64,000 bases of DNA, taken from contig JAMXAG010000001.1 in NCBI GenBank assembly GCA_024281675.1, positions 434,001-498,000 on the forward strand, written 5' to 3'. This document shows, one piece after another, positions 1 to 9,600 of the stretch. The DNA comes from Nitrosomonas sp. GTDB taxonomy: Bacteria; Pseudomonadota; Gammaproteobacteria; Burkholderiales; Nitrosomonadaceae. The translations under genes and the position numbers were made by a program. Numbering within the stretch: position 1 is the stretch's first letter; each line of letters starts with the position of its first letter. The notes under the pieces are model-generated. The model was not told the origin of the DNA and ran no database searches. It worked only from the letters and a program-made list of their open reading frames with translations.

Positions 1-1041
1 ATTGATCAAGAGCAAAAGTACCGCCAGCGCTATCTGGATTTGATTACCAATGAAGCAGCACGTAAAACTTTCACGATACGCTCGAAAGTGATTCAAGTCA
101 TTCGTGAATTCTTGGTTGCGCGTGAATATCTGGAAGTCGAAACGCCGATGATGCATTCGATTCCGGGCGGTGCTTCAGCGCGACCTTTTGCTACGCACCA
201 TAATGCTTTAGATATGGAGCTTTATTTGCGTATTGCGCCTGAGTTATATCTCAAGCGCTTGGTGGTGGGTGGTATGGAGAAAGTGTTTGAAATCAACCGT
301 AATTTTCGTAATGAAGGTATCTCTACCCGACATAATCCGGAATTTACGATGTTGGAATTCTATGAAGCCTATCAAGACTTTACTTACTTGATGGATTTGA
401 CTGAACAAATGTTTGCGGATGTCGCACAGAAAGTCCTGGGTACTCTGCAAATGACTTACCAAGGAAAAACCATCGACTTGTCAAAACGTTTTTTGCGGTT
501 GACGATTACACAGGCGATTCAGAAATTTCATCCGAGTTATACCGATGCGCAGCTTTGCGATCGAGGTTTTTTAATCGACACATTGGAATCGCTGAGTGTT
601 CATTACAATAGCAACGATGGCATTGGTGGGCTGCAACTGTCGTTGTTTGATGAGACTACTGAGCATTTGCTGTTTGAGCCGACGTTTATTGTTGATTATC
701 CGGCAGAAGTCTCGCCGTTGGCGCGACGTAACGATAGCAATGCAGATATTACTGACCGTTTTGAACTGTATATTGCCGGACGTGAAATTGCCAATGGTTT
801 CTCTGAATTGAACGATCCAGAGGATCAAGCCGCGCGTTTCCTAGAACAAGTGAAAGCTAAAGACGCCGGTGATACTGAAGCGATGCACTATGATTCTGAT
901 TACATCCGCGCGTTGGAATATGGTTTGCCACCAACGGCTGGAGAGGGTATTGGTATTGACCGTTTAGTAATGTTATTGACGGATAGCCCGAGTATTCGTG
1001 ATGTCATTTTGTTTCCACAGTTACGACGTGAGGATGGATGA
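1..1041 (+). CDS. lysS: Lysyl-tRNA synthetase, class II (5'-truncated by window edge)
   Basis: Class II lysyl-tRNA synthetase, which charges tRNA-Lys with lysine using ATP in the cytoplasm. The reading frame is open from base 1, so about 346 C-terminal residues of a usual ~500 are visible. The N-terminal OB-fold anticodon-binding domain lies outside the window. The visible part is the catalytic domain: it opens with the conserved YRQRYLDL segment, has class II motif 2 ([18 protein letters not shown]) and ends with motif 3 ([20 protein letters not shown]). The C-terminal end is typical for the family. It converges on the minus-strand HAD gene with about 11 bp between the two stop codons. Identification is secure; only the 5' end is missing. 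Confidence 0.97.
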   Translation: MDQEQKYRQRYLDLITNEAARKTFTIRSKVIQVIREFLVAREYLEVETPMMHSIPGGASARPFATHHNALDMELYLRIAPELYLKRLVVGGMEKVFEINRNFRNEGISTRHNPEFTMLEFYEAYQDFTYLMDLTEQMFADVAQKVLGTLQMTYQGKTIDLSKRFLRLTITQAIQKFHPSYTDAQLCDRGFLIDTLESLSVHYNSNDGIGGLQLSLFDETTEHLLFEPTFIVDYPAEVSPLARRNDSNADITDRFELYIAGREIANGFSELNDPEDQAARFLEQVKAKDAGDTEAMHYDSDYIRALEYGLPPTAGEGIGIDRLVMLLTDSPSIRDVILFPQLRREDG

Positions 1042-1052
1042 TGTTGCTGTTA

Positions 1053-1715
1053 CTAGCGTAAACTGATGATCGACCAATTATTTCTTTCCGCATGGTTTTT
1101 GAGTGTGACATCCGGATCCACTGCGACCGGATGTGTGACTTTACTCATGAGTGGCAAATCGTTGAGAGAATCGCTATAAAACCAACTACGCAGAAACGAC
1201 AACCATGTTAGATTGTGCTCGTCGAGCCATTTTTCCAGTCGTTCGATTTTTCCTTCCCGAAACGAAGGTGTGCCTGTAATCCTACCGGTGAACTCGCCTT
1301 CTTTCTGTTCCGGCTCAGTTGCAATCAGATGATCGATTCCGAATAATTGCGCAATTGGTGCAGTGACAAAGCTGTTAGTAGCGGTAATGATAATGCACAG
1401 ATCGCCATCCAATTGGTGCCTTTCGATCAAAGAACGTGCACCGGGAGCAATAATCGGCATAATTTTTTTCTGAACGAATTCGCTGCGCCAAGCTTCCAGT
1501 TGAGCGCGTGGATGACGTGCCAGTGGTTTGAGTTGAAAGTCTAGGAATTCATGGATGTCTAATGTGCCAGCTTTGTATTGCTCGTAAAACTCGATGTTTT
1601 TTGCTTCGTGTAATTCGCGATCTAGTACTTTTTTTGTAATCAGGAATTGTGCCCATTGAAAATCGCTATCTCCCGCAATAAGGGTGTTATCCAAATCAAA
1701 TAATGCTAAGTTCAT
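1053..1715 (-). CDS. HAD-superfamily phosphatase (SerB-like, subclass IB)
   Basis: Predicted HAD phosphohydrolase of 220 residues. Motif I is DLDNT with nucleophile D7 and acid/base D9. Motif II is T111 in IITATNS, the motif III lysine is probably K156, and motif IV is SDSLND with D182 and D186. Size and motif spacing fit the HAD-IB group that includes phosphoserine phosphatase-like and histidinol-phosphatase-like proteins, but the substrate cannot be read from the sequence. It lies directly downstream of hda: the hda stop overlaps this ATG by about 4 bp, so the two are translationally coupled. Inference: a small-molecule phosphatase, possibly in amino-acid metabolism. Confidence 0.85.
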   Translation of the reverse strand: MNLALFDLDNTLIAGDSDFQWAQFLITKKVLDRELHEAKNIEFYEQYKAGTLDIHEFLDFQLKPLARHPRAQLEAWRSEFVQKKIMPIIAPGARSLIERHQLDGDLCIIITATNSFVTAPIAQLFGIDHLIATEPEQKEGEFTGRITGTPSFREGKIERLEKWLDEHNLTWLSFLRSWFYSDSLNDLPLMSKVTHPVAVDPDVTLKNHAERNNWSIISLR

Positions 1716-2413
1716 GAAGATACCTGTAATAATTCTCGTAATAAAGGAACTGTAATATGGCGCTGGTTCGCAAGTGAGTAGCGATCCAATGCATCAATAA
1801 TCATCATCAGCGATGATAGATCACGCCGACCATGCTGCAACAAGTATAGGCAAACGTCTTGCGATAAATTGAAGCCGCTATTTGTAGCGTGCTTTTTCAA
1901 TGCGTGTATTTTTTCCTCTTCATTCAGATCGTGCACTTGATAGACTAAGCCCCATCCCAGGCGCGTTACCAAGTCTTGTCGCATATCCAAATATTTTGGC
2001 GCAGCAGAACCGCTTACTAAGAAAATAGCTTCGCTTTCGTCGCGTAATTGATTATACAATCTAAACAATTCTGCTTGGCCGGAAGTATTCAAAGCATCGA
2101 TATCGTCAATTGCTACACAATCGATGTCGTTTGATGTTAAAAAATCATGTTGTTTGTCGGCAGAAAAGAACACAGCATTTTGACCGGTAGCAGCGAATTC
2201 AGTAATCATGGCTTGCAGTAAATGGCTTTTGCCGCATCCAGGGTTACCCCATAAATAAATGAAGCGTTCTTTTTCCTGCTGTAAAAGAACATTTTTAAGT
2301 AATTGCAGTAATTCAACATTGCGCCCAGGTAGAAAATTGTCCAGTGTAGGCACAAATGGGGCATGAATATCCAGCAGTAATTGTTTATTAAAATCAGCGT
2401 GCACAGAACCCAT
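1712..2413 (-). CDS. hda: DnaA regulatory inactivator Hda
   Basis: DnaA-related AAA+ protein of 233 residues. In the known family it binds the DNA-loaded sliding clamp and stimulates hydrolysis of DnaA-bound ATP, preventing re-initiation of replication. Visible features are a clamp-binding-like Q11-L12 motif near the N-terminus, Walker A GNPGCGKS at 56-63 and Walker B with D103-D104. It lacks the DNA-binding domain IV of DnaA, as expected for Hda. The start ATG at 2413 overlaps the stop of the upstream permease by one base (ATGA), and its own stop overlaps the HAD phosphatase start. The permease-hda-HAD unit is therefore read as one operon. Confidence 0.93.
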   Translation of the reverse strand: MGSVHADFNKQLLLDIHAPFVPTLDNFLPGRNVELLQLLKNVLLQQEKERFIYLWGNPGCGKSHLLQAMITEFAATGQNAVFFSADKQHDFLTSNDIDCVAIDDIDALNTSGQAELFRLYNQLRDESEAIFLVSGSAAPKYLDMRQDLVTRLGWGLVYQVHDLNEEEKIHALKKHATNSGFNLSQDVCLYLLQHGRRDLSSLMMIIDALDRYSLANQRHITVPLLRELLQVSS

Positions 2414-3498
2414 CAGTATGATTGATCTCGTTTGTCGGTATACAGATTACTTCCCAGATAGTGCTGATGCAAGTGGCGCAACCATACCAGTAGCACGGCG
2501 CTAACGGGTAAAGCTAATAAAATTCCAAGAAAACCAAATAATTGTCCAAACGCTAGCAAGGCAAAGATGACCATGACCGGATGAAGTCCAATACGATCGC
2601 CAACCAACCAAGGTGTAATGAGCATGCCTTCAAGCAGTTGGCCAATAGCAAATACAGATCCTACATAAATGAGCCCCGTCCAGTCTTGAAACTGCATCAA
2701 GGCAGCGAGCGTCGCTAGAGTTAAACCGACGATCATGCCGAGATAGGGTACAAATACTAGAATACCAGCCACCAAGCCTATCGGTAGGGCAAACTCTAAT
2801 CCCACCAGCCATAAGCCGGTGATATAAAAAAAACTCATTAACACGATTACTGCGAGTTGCCCGCGTAAAAATTCTGCCAATATGGCATCGGTCTCAAACG
2901 CCAATACGGAAATCTTCTTATGCCAATATCGGGGAATCATTTCATCGATTAGTTTTATTAATTGATCCCAATCCCGCAGCATATAAAATAAGACAACAGG
3001 AACCAGCAGTAAATTAACTAAGAATTCTACAATTGCCATGCCGCCAATGGTCAATGACGGTAAAATTTTTGCGGCAAAGCTACCTGCGCTTTTCCAATGT
3101 TCAGTAAAAGCCTGTTTTAATGCAATCATGTCGAGTTGTAAATTTACATCCAACTTGGCTTCGATCAGAGGAATGACACTGGTTTTAATGAGATCCAGAT
3201 AAATCGGTACTTTATCGAAGAAATGACTGGTTTCTTTCTGTATTAGCGGAATCATGATGAATACCAATGCTGCAAGTAATCCTGTTAACACAATCAAGAC
3301 GAGCACTGTGCCACCTGTGCGGGGAAATTTTTTATCTGCTAAGTAGGTGACGATCGGATTGCAGATATAAGCAATCACCGCAGCGAATAAAAAGGGAGTC
3401 AAAATCGGGCTGAGCAGATAGATTAAGCCACCGGTTACGCACGAGAGTAGTAACCACCAGAGATAATTCAAATTATCCGTGCGCGTATTATTCTCCAT
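2413..3498 (-). CDS. AI-2E family transporter (PerM-like permease)
   Basis: Integral membrane protein of about 361 residues of the AI-2E/PerM family. It has two N-terminal hydrophobic helices, a soluble stretch at about 90-190, then a block of five or six membrane helices containing the family's FVPYLGMIVG segment. Substrates are poorly defined; members have been linked to export of autoinducer-2 and to ion/proton exchange. The frame extends upstream to 3564, but the ATG at 3498 (start MENNTRTD) gives a normal N-terminus and falls just after the stop of the aminotransferase at 3510. The stop overlaps the hda ATG by one base. Many betaproteobacteria place this permease next to purM; here purM is more than 8 kb away across the TIR operon. 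Confidence 0.85.
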   Translation of the reverse strand: MENNTRTDNLNYLWWLLLSCVTGGLIYLLSPILTPFLFAAVIAYICNPIVTYLADKKFPRTGGTVLVLIVLTGLLAALVFIMIPLIQKETSHFFDKVPIYLDLIKTSVIPLIEAKLDVNLQLDMIALKQAFTEHWKSAGSFAAKILPSLTIGGMAIVEFLVNLLLVPVVLFYMLRDWDQLIKLIDEMIPRYWHKKISVLAFETDAILAEFLRGQLAVIVLMSFFYITGLWLVGLEFALPIGLVAGILVFVPYLGMIVGLTLATLAALMQFQDWTGLIYVGSVFAIGQLLEGMLITPWLVGDRIGLHPVMVIFALLAFGQLFGFLGILLALPVSAVLLVWLRHLHQHYLGSNLYTDKRDQSY

Positions 3499-3509
3499 GA
3501 TGCTATATT

Positions 3510-4898
3510 TTAGCCTGCTTTGGCTTTTAATGCATGGGCCGCAAGATTTTTGCCTAACTCCCAAATGGAACCCGGAACTTGGTGGGTATCGGCAATCGTT
3601 TTGCTGAATGCCGCGATGATGTGATCCAGGTCTTTTTGTTGCAGTATCAGCGGTGGTAGTAGTTTAACCACATTCATTCCATGTCCGGCTACTTGCGTCA
3701 AGATTCGGTGTTCTTTAAACAAAGGAATGGTAATCATCTGGCAGAACAACCCTTTGTTCGCAGTTTCGAGCATCATCCAAGCGGCTTTTAGCGATAAGCT
3801 ACTGGGGGATTTAAATTCGACCGCGATCATGGAGCCTTTTCCTCTGGCTTCTTTGAAAAATTCAAACTGTCCTTTCAAGGCATTTAAGCGGTTGATGATT
3901 TCCGAACCGATTCTAGCGCTGTTTTCTACCAATTTTTCTGCTTTGATAATTTCTAAGCTGGCTAAACCGGCTGCCATCGCCATGTTGTTTTTTGAGAAAG
4001 TCGAGCCATGCACCACCGCGCGATCCATGCGATTAAATACACTGTCCATAATTTTCTGCGTCATGGCGACTGCACCAACCGGTACAAAACCACCCGATAA
4101 CGCTTTTGCCATGCAAATCATGTCGGGTTTGACCTGCCAATGTTCGATTGCCCAGAATTTTCCGGTACGTCCGATACCGGTTTGTATTTCATCAGCGACG
4201 AATAGCGTACCATACTGCTTGCATAATCTTTCTACCTCAGGTAGATAATTATCGTCGGGAATATTCACCCCTTTACCTTGCACCGGTTCCACAATAAAAG
4301 CGGCTACATCCTTATTGCACAATGCTTTTTCCAAGGCGGCAAGATCATTAAAGGGTACAGAGCCACAGTCGAGTAGCAGCGGGCCAAAACCATCCCGGAA
4401 GATTTGTTCGCCATTCAATGACAATGCACCCATCGTTAAACCGTGGTAGGCATGATCGCAACAGATGATGCGGTTACGCTTGGTCACATAGCGGGCAAAT
4501 TTTATGGATGCTTCGACCGCTTCTGTACCGGAATTACAAAAGAAAACGCGTGATAAATTATCAGGCGTGGTGGTCAATATTTCTTGTGCCAGTAAGCCGC
4601 TTAGAGTGGATACATCGAGTTGCACCAGATCCGGCATTTCTAAAGTCAGTACTTCCTTCAGCGCATTAATCATTGTCGGATGGTTACGTCCGAATGCATA
4701 AACACCGAAACCGCTTAACAGATCGAGGTATTCATTACCGTGTTCGTCATATAGATATTGACCGACGGCACGTTGATAATTGCGATCATAGCCAATGGTT
4801 TTGAGAACTCTAACCATCTGGGCATTTAAATACCGATCATGTAAGTCAAATTTATCGGAGCGATGTTGTGATAACAGACTGGCTATACTGAAAGACAT
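3510..4898 (-). CDS. hpnO: Class III aminotransferase, probable hopanoid aminotransferase HpnO
   Basis: PLP-dependent class III aminotransferase of 462 residues. Visible are the NSGTEA phosphate-binding loop (122-127), the ADEIQTG motif with D236 and the PLP lysine K265 in MAKALSGG. The opening region (KFDLHDRYLN), the GKGV segment and the C-terminal KLLPPL segment resemble HpnO as I recall it. In Rhodopseudomonas, HpnO makes aminobacteriohopanetriol from an oxidised hopanoid side chain. The hpnHBMN operon in the same window supports this. The alternative is an acetylornithine- or GABA-type aminotransferase of unknown role. The start has a good ribosome site (AGAGG, 6 bp before the ATG). It is preceded by a leader with two terminator-like hairpins. 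Confidence 0.72.
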   Translation of the reverse strand: MSFSIASLLSQHRSDKFDLHDRYLNAQMVRVLKTIGYDRNYQRAVGQYLYDEHGNEYLDLLSGFGVYAFGRNHPTMINALKEVLTLEMPDLVQLDVSTLSGLLAQEILTTTPDNLSRVFFCNSGTEAVEASIKFARYVTKRNRIICCDHAYHGLTMGALSLNGEQIFRDGFGPLLLDCGSVPFNDLAALEKALCNKDVAAFIVEPVQGKGVNIPDDNYLPEVERLCKQYGTLFVADEIQTGIGRTGKFWAIEHWQVKPDMICMAKALSGGFVPVGAVAMTQKIMDSVFNRMDRAVVHGSTFSKNNMAMAAGLASLEIIKAEKLVENSARIGSEIINRLNALKGQFEFFKEARGKGSMIAVEFKSPSSLSLKAAWMMLETANKGLFCQMITIPLFKEHRILTQVAGHGMNVVKLLPPLILQQKDLDHIIAAFSKTIADTHQVPGSIWELGKNLAAHALKAKAG

Positions 4899-4915
4899 GA
4901 ACGACCTCTACATGT

Positions 4916-4945
4916 AAAAAAAACGCCACCGACAAAGCCGGAGGC
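4916..4945 (-). terminator. Terminator-like hairpin 2 in the leader of the hpnO-like gene
   Basis: Read on the minus strand, GCCTCCG pairs with CGGTGGC (one T-T mismatch) across a seven-base loop and is followed by eight T residues. The T-run ends about 6 bp before the ribosome site of the aminotransferase. As placed, it would stop transcription just before that gene, so it is either an attenuator or a backup terminator for a short leader RNA. Confidence 0.55.
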
Positions 4946-4971
4946 TGGAATCCAAGAGCTCCCGAAAATAG

Positions 4972-5002
4972 AAAAACCCGATACCGCCGTTCGGCGGTAT
5001 CG
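4972..5002 (-). terminator. Terminator-like hairpin 1 in the leader of the hpnO-like gene
   Basis: A perfect 11-bp inverted repeat (CGATACCGCCG and its complement, 4979-5002) is followed on the minus strand by GGGTTTTTC. This is a canonical intrinsic terminator on that strand. No annotated minus-strand gene lies upstream of it, so it must end a leader or small RNA that starts in the 5.0-5.3 kb gap. Confidence 0.65.
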
Positions 5003-5104
5003 CTGTAAGTAAAATCAGTGCAAATCATACCATTCATTCCCTTCTTTATGCTGCTAGAAGTGTGGTGTCTCACGTAAAGGTTTGCTATCGAATCGAATGC
5101 TGTA

Positions 5105-5133
5105 GTTATATGCAGCATGGATAAATGTGGCAA
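5105..5133 (-). promoter_or_regulatory. Predicted sigma-70 promoter for the leader RNA and hpnO-like gene
   Basis: On the minus strand, TTGCCA (5133-5128), a 17-bp spacer and TATAAC (5110-5105) form a near-consensus promoter. Transcription would begin near 5100. This gives about 130 nt to hairpin 1 and about 200 nt to the aminotransferase start. The leader also holds an SD-like AAGG and ATG codons at 5037 and 5028 that open a frame running through both hairpins. The rest of the 4899-5201 gap shows nothing else I can identify. Confidence 0.55.
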
Positions 5134-5201
5134 AGTTTTGCCGGAGATACTACACTAGATAGCCAATCGCGCAGCAAATATACCTAAGCAGGGAGCGAGG
5201 A

Positions 5202-5321
5202 TTGAACGAAAACAGTGATGAATTGCTACAGCCAGATTTATCCCAAATCTTTCTAGCTTCCTTAAGCATCAATAGAATGGGTGTAGTCTTAATGACTTTC
5301 ATAAGCGTAGATAAACAATGA
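5202..5321 (+). CDS. Possible 39-residue small protein coupled to the SIR2-TIR gene
   Basis: A short frame starts at TTG (5202) behind a GGAG-type ribosome site (GGGAGCGAGG, 5191-5200). It ends at a TGA that overlaps the ATG of the SIR2-TIR gene (ATGA). The product begins with acidic and polar residues (MNENSDELLQ) and has a hydrophobic second half (MGVVLMTFISV). Good SD placement plus stop-start overlap suggest translational coupling, either a real small protein or a leader that loads ribosomes onto the operon. At 39 codons, chance cannot be excluded. I recognise no family. Confidence 0.3.
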   Translation: MNENSDELLQPDLSQIFLASLSINRMGVVLMTFISVDKQ

Positions 5322-6694
5322 ACGAAAGAAGCTGGGACCGTTTGCTGAAATCAATTGAGGATGGGCTAGTGGTACCTGTATTGGGCCCTCAGGTACTCAT
5401 CGATCAAGATAACAAGGGTTCCCTGCAAGCGCAAATTGCGCACCAGCTTTTGAAGTTTTATAACGATGATATCGGTAGTGATGCGCTGCCACCGTGTCAT
5501 GAATTAAATGCAGTTGTCACGCGGCTTAAGCAGAATCACCCCATTCAGGATCTTTATGGAGATATTCATGACGCCATTGAGAAACTCATGCCTAAAAATG
5601 AGATTGATATTCCGCAATCTGTCAGACAAATTGCAGCCATTACGCATTTTCGTCTCTTTGTTACGCTCACACCAGATGATTTACTCGCTCGCAGCCTAAG
5701 GACACGCTGTGCAGTCAATGAGGTTATTCATTCACCTTATTTACCCACGAGCGAGGGATCCGATCTGCCGACTGACTGGTTGTCGCGTCCAGGGGAAGTG
5801 TATCTGCTCTATTTGTTTGGGAAATCAAGGCCGGCTCCGATGTATGCAATCCACGATGAGGATATTTTGGAGTATGTACACAATATCATTGCGCGTGGTA
5901 GTCATGTGCCGGTCAAGTTCTTTGATGAATTGCAACAGCGTAATCTTTTACTGATTGGTTGCAATTTTCCTGAGTGGTTAAGCCGATTTTTTCTGCGTCT
6001 GACCAATCAGAGGCGGCTTTCGGATATGCAGAGAAAACGGGAATGGTTGGTTGAGGCTTTACGCCCGGAAGAAGATCTCATTTATTTTCTCAGGAGCTAT
6101 AGCGAAGGCACTGAGGTTTTGCCGGATATTTCGCCTACCACGTTTATTGCTGAACTTCATCAGCGTTGGCTGGCGCGCAATGGCGCGGTGGCGGAAGGTG
6201 AGGTTACACCTGCGCAAGCTGAGATTATTCCTCGCAACACACTATTTTTTGTCAGTTACTGTCGAGCACCTGATTTTCCGGTTGCAGCGAAACTGGTGGC
6301 GTCATTGAAGTCACTAGGCGTGGCAGAAAATGAAATCTGGTTTGACAAATCCGAAATTGAACCCGGGCAGGATTTCCGCGAGCGTATTCTGGATGGTATC
6401 CGGTCTTGCCGCTATTTCGTGCCATTGATTTCCAATGCGGCCGATCAATTGGATGAAAAATTTTTCCGGCGTGAATGGCATGAAGCCATTGATCGCGGCA
6501 AATCGATTCAGGGACGCACGTTTGTTGTTCCCATGATCGTAGATCAGGCTTACGATCCGGAAAGTTATACGCGAGTACCTCGTGAATGGAAAGACGAATT
6601 GCATTTCGGCCATGCGCCGATAGGTCAGCCCGATGAACAAACTAGCGCATTATTAAAAAAACTCATCCGTGCCGAGAGGCAGCACGGGAGCTGA
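5318..6694 (+). CDS. SIR2-like (degenerate) - TIR domain protein
   Basis: First large gene of the four-gene conflict operon, 458 residues. Residues ~10-280 look like a SIR2-like Rossmann domain: the nucleotide loop is VVPVLGPQV (18-26), the position of the usual TxNxD motif reads TLTPDD (116-121), and the usual HG motif reads FGK (167-169). The SIR2 catalytic Asn and His therefore both appear to be replaced, which suggests an NAD-binding or sensing domain rather than an NADase. Residues ~305-440 are a TIR domain: it starts NTLFFVSY, has a WFDKSEIEPGQ segment, and E386 in RREWHEA sits at the expected catalytic Glu. Known TIR domains of this type cleave NAD+ or make signalling nucleotides. The stop lies 3 bp before the next start, so the two are clearly co-expressed. 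The SIR2 call is less certain than the TIR call. Confidence 0.78.
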   Translation: MNERSWDRLLKSIEDGLVVPVLGPQVLIDQDNKGSLQAQIAHQLLKFYNDDIGSDALPPCHELNAVVTRLKQNHPIQDLYGDIHDAIEKLMPKNEIDIPQSVRQIAAITHFRLFVTLTPDDLLARSLRTRCAVNEVIHSPYLPTSEGSDLPTDWLSRPGEVYLLYLFGKSRPAPMYAIHDEDILEYVHNIIARGSHVPVKFFDELQQRNLLLIGCNFPEWLSRFFLRLTNQRRLSDMQRKREWLVEALRPEEDLIYFLRSYSEGTEVLPDISPTTFIAELHQRWLARNGAVAEGEVTPAQAEIIPRNTLFFVSYCRAPDFPVAAKLVASLKSLGVAENEIWFDKSEIEPGQDFRERILDGIRSCRYFVPLISNAADQLDEKFFRREWHEAIDRGKSIQGRTFVVPMIVDQAYDPESYTRVPREWKDELHFGHAPIGQPDEQTSALLKKLIRAERQHGS

Positions 6695-6697
6695 GCG

Positions 6698-9600
6698 ATG
6701 AATACAACACCTGCTCCTTACATATCAATGGTAAGTAACGAGACACAAACGCATGTAACACTCACCGCCCAGTCACCCTGGCCGGGGCTTGCTGCCTATG
6801 ATGAGCGTGCGAGTGATTTCTTTTTCGGCCGCAAGGAAGAAGCTGCCGAGTTGGTGCGCATGATTCGCTTGGCGCCATTGACTGTGCTGTATGGCAAATC
6901 TGGGCTCGGCAAAACTTCATTATTACAAGCTGGGCTTTATCCATTGTTGCGTGCCGAGCATTATTTTCCTGTTCATTTGCGGCTTGATTTCAGTTCGTCA
7001 GCAATACTTGCGCCGCTGGATCAAGCCATGCAGAAATTATTGCAGGCATTTGCCGGAGCAGGTGTTGAATTTTCACCAACCGCGGCAGGTGAAAGTCTAT
7101 GGCACTATCTGCACCGACGTGATTTGGAAATATGGAATCAGGATAATTATCCGCTTACACCGGTATTGATTTTTGATCAGTTCGAAGAAATTTTTTCCCA
7201 GGGAGAATGGAATCCCGAGCGAATTCAGCCTAGCCTCAATGCCTTGGCCGATCTGATTGAGAATCGTATTCCGGATGAGTTTATCGCGGGAGATACCAGT
7301 CGGCATGCTCTGTCTGAACTGGATGTACGAGCACAGCACTATCGTATTGTGTTGTCTTTCCGAGAAGATTTTCTTGCCGAAATCGAGGGCTGGAAGGAAC
7401 AAGTACCCTCTTTGTTGCGCAACCGCTTGCGCTTACTCCCGATGTCACGTGAGCGCGCTATTCAGGCCGTTACCTCAGCAGGCTCAGCCGTGCTTGCAGC
7501 AGGTGTTGCAGAACCGCTGGTTGATTTTGTCGGTAATCTGGATTCATCCACGGCAAGTATCTTGCCAGTAATTGAGCCCGTTTTGCTAAGTCTTTGCTGC
7601 TATCAACTGAATCAGCGCCGCTCACCTGGCAGCAAGATAGACATCGATCTATTGCATCAGGTTGGACAGGACATTCTGCAGGATTTCTATCATGAAGCAT
7701 TGGCCGGGATGCCTGCAACGGTATCAGAGTTTATTGAAACTTACTTGATTCAAGGCAATCGCTATCGCAGCAGTTACCCTGTCGATCAGGCATTGCAGGA
7801 TGAGTTTCTGACCAGGGAACAGCTTTCGCTTCTGGCCAGCAAGCACCGACTGCTACGTATTGACCAGCAATTAGGTGTGAATCGGATTGAGCTGATTCAC
7901 GACCGCTTAGTTACTGTCGTGAGCAAAGCACGCGATGAGCGTTTGCGGCAGGCTGAACTGCAGCGCTTGCGCGCTGAAGACGAAGCACGTAGGCGTCAGA
8001 TGGAGTTGGCCAATGCCTTGGAGAAGCAGGTTGCCGCAGAAGCACTGGCGGAAGAGCGATTACGCGCGACGGAAAGGGTGCAAGCCGATGCGACACGCTT
8101 GCGTAAACAGACAAGGCAATTGCAAGGGGCGTTGCTGGGCGTCATCATACTAGCGGGTGTGGCGGGTTACGGCTTATACGATGCCCATTCTGAAAAGAAA
8201 GTACGCAAGCTGGCGCAGCGGGAAGCAATTAGCTTGCGCTTAGTATCAGAAAGTCTGGATATCTCCAGCGGTGTTCGTCCCGGTGGAGATGAGCGCGCGA
8301 TTCTACAATTGCTCGCCGCGCAGCAGCTATCTCCCGGCAATAAAAAGGTTGATGCGGCCCTCATTACTACGCTGAGCAGAAAATACTCCACGCAAAAAAT
8401 CTGGTCTGTGGGTAGCAAAATCAATGCCATTGCCTTCAGTCCTGATGGCACACGCCTTGTTTCAGCTGATAGCGATGGCATGCTGCAGGAGTGGGATATT
8501 AATACCGGCCAGCTGATTGGTGATCGATTGCCGGGAGTTATAGAGGGGGTATCGAATGTGGCTACTTCCCCAGACGGTCAGATTAGCGTGCTAAGCAGTC
8601 AGGATAATACTTTGCGCCTGTTGAATGTCCGCACCGGCCAACCGATTGGTGAACCTCTGCGTGGACATGAGGGAAAAGTTGTCAGTGTTGCGTTTTCACC
8701 TGACGGTAAGCGGATTGCTTCGGCTAGTCGGGATGCAACTGTGCGGTTATGGACAGCCAGTAATATTCAGCTTATCGATGCGCCGCTGCAGGGGCACGAA
8801 GATATGGTGACGAGTGTTGTCTTCAGTCCAGATGGTACACGCATTCTTTCCGCCAGCGACGATAAAACGCTGCGGTTATGGCATGCTGACACCGGTCAAT
8901 CGATTGGCGAACCGATGCGCGGCCATGAAGGCACACTCAATGGCGCGGTATTCAGTCCGGATGGCGCACGTATAGTCTCGGCTGCGAGTGACGAAACGCT
9001 GCGGCTATGGGATGCCAATACGGGGCAACCGATCGGCGAACCGCTGCAGGGACATGAAGCAAGTGTAGAGAGCGTCGCGTTCAGCCCGGATGGTGCATGG
9101 ATCGCGTCAGGGGGTAAGGACAGCATGGTGCGTGTATGGAATGCTCATACCGGTCAACCGCTGGGTGAACCCTTGCGGCGGCATCAGAAAATGGTGCGCA
9201 GTGTTGCTTTCAGCCCAGATAGTGCATCTATTGTTTCAGGCAGTTACGACAATACGTTGCAGCGCTGGAATGTCAAGACGGGCCAACCCATTGACGAACC
9301 GATGACAGGGCACACCGGGCCCGTGGTGAATGTAGCCTACAGTCCGAATGGCCAGTATATTGTATCAGGCAGTAAAGATAGAACAGTGCGGTTGTGGAAT
9401 GCCCATACCGGCCAACTGATCGGCGAAGCACTGCAAGGGCATGAGGAGCGCGTGAACGGCGTGGCTTTCAGCCCCGATAGCCGCCGTATTGTCTCCGGTA
9501 GTCACGATATGATGCTGCGATTATGGGATGTGGAAAGAGGGCTGCCACTTGGCGATCCGTTACCGGGGCATGTGGGTGCTGTATTGAGCGTGGCCTTTAG

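Noticed and set aside
4852-5133. A 93-codon minus-strand frame across the leader of the hpnO-like gene
   Set aside because: It overlaps the start of a well-supported gene and its sequence is largely the translation of two terminator hairpins. It is used only as a possible leader reading frame, not called as a gene.
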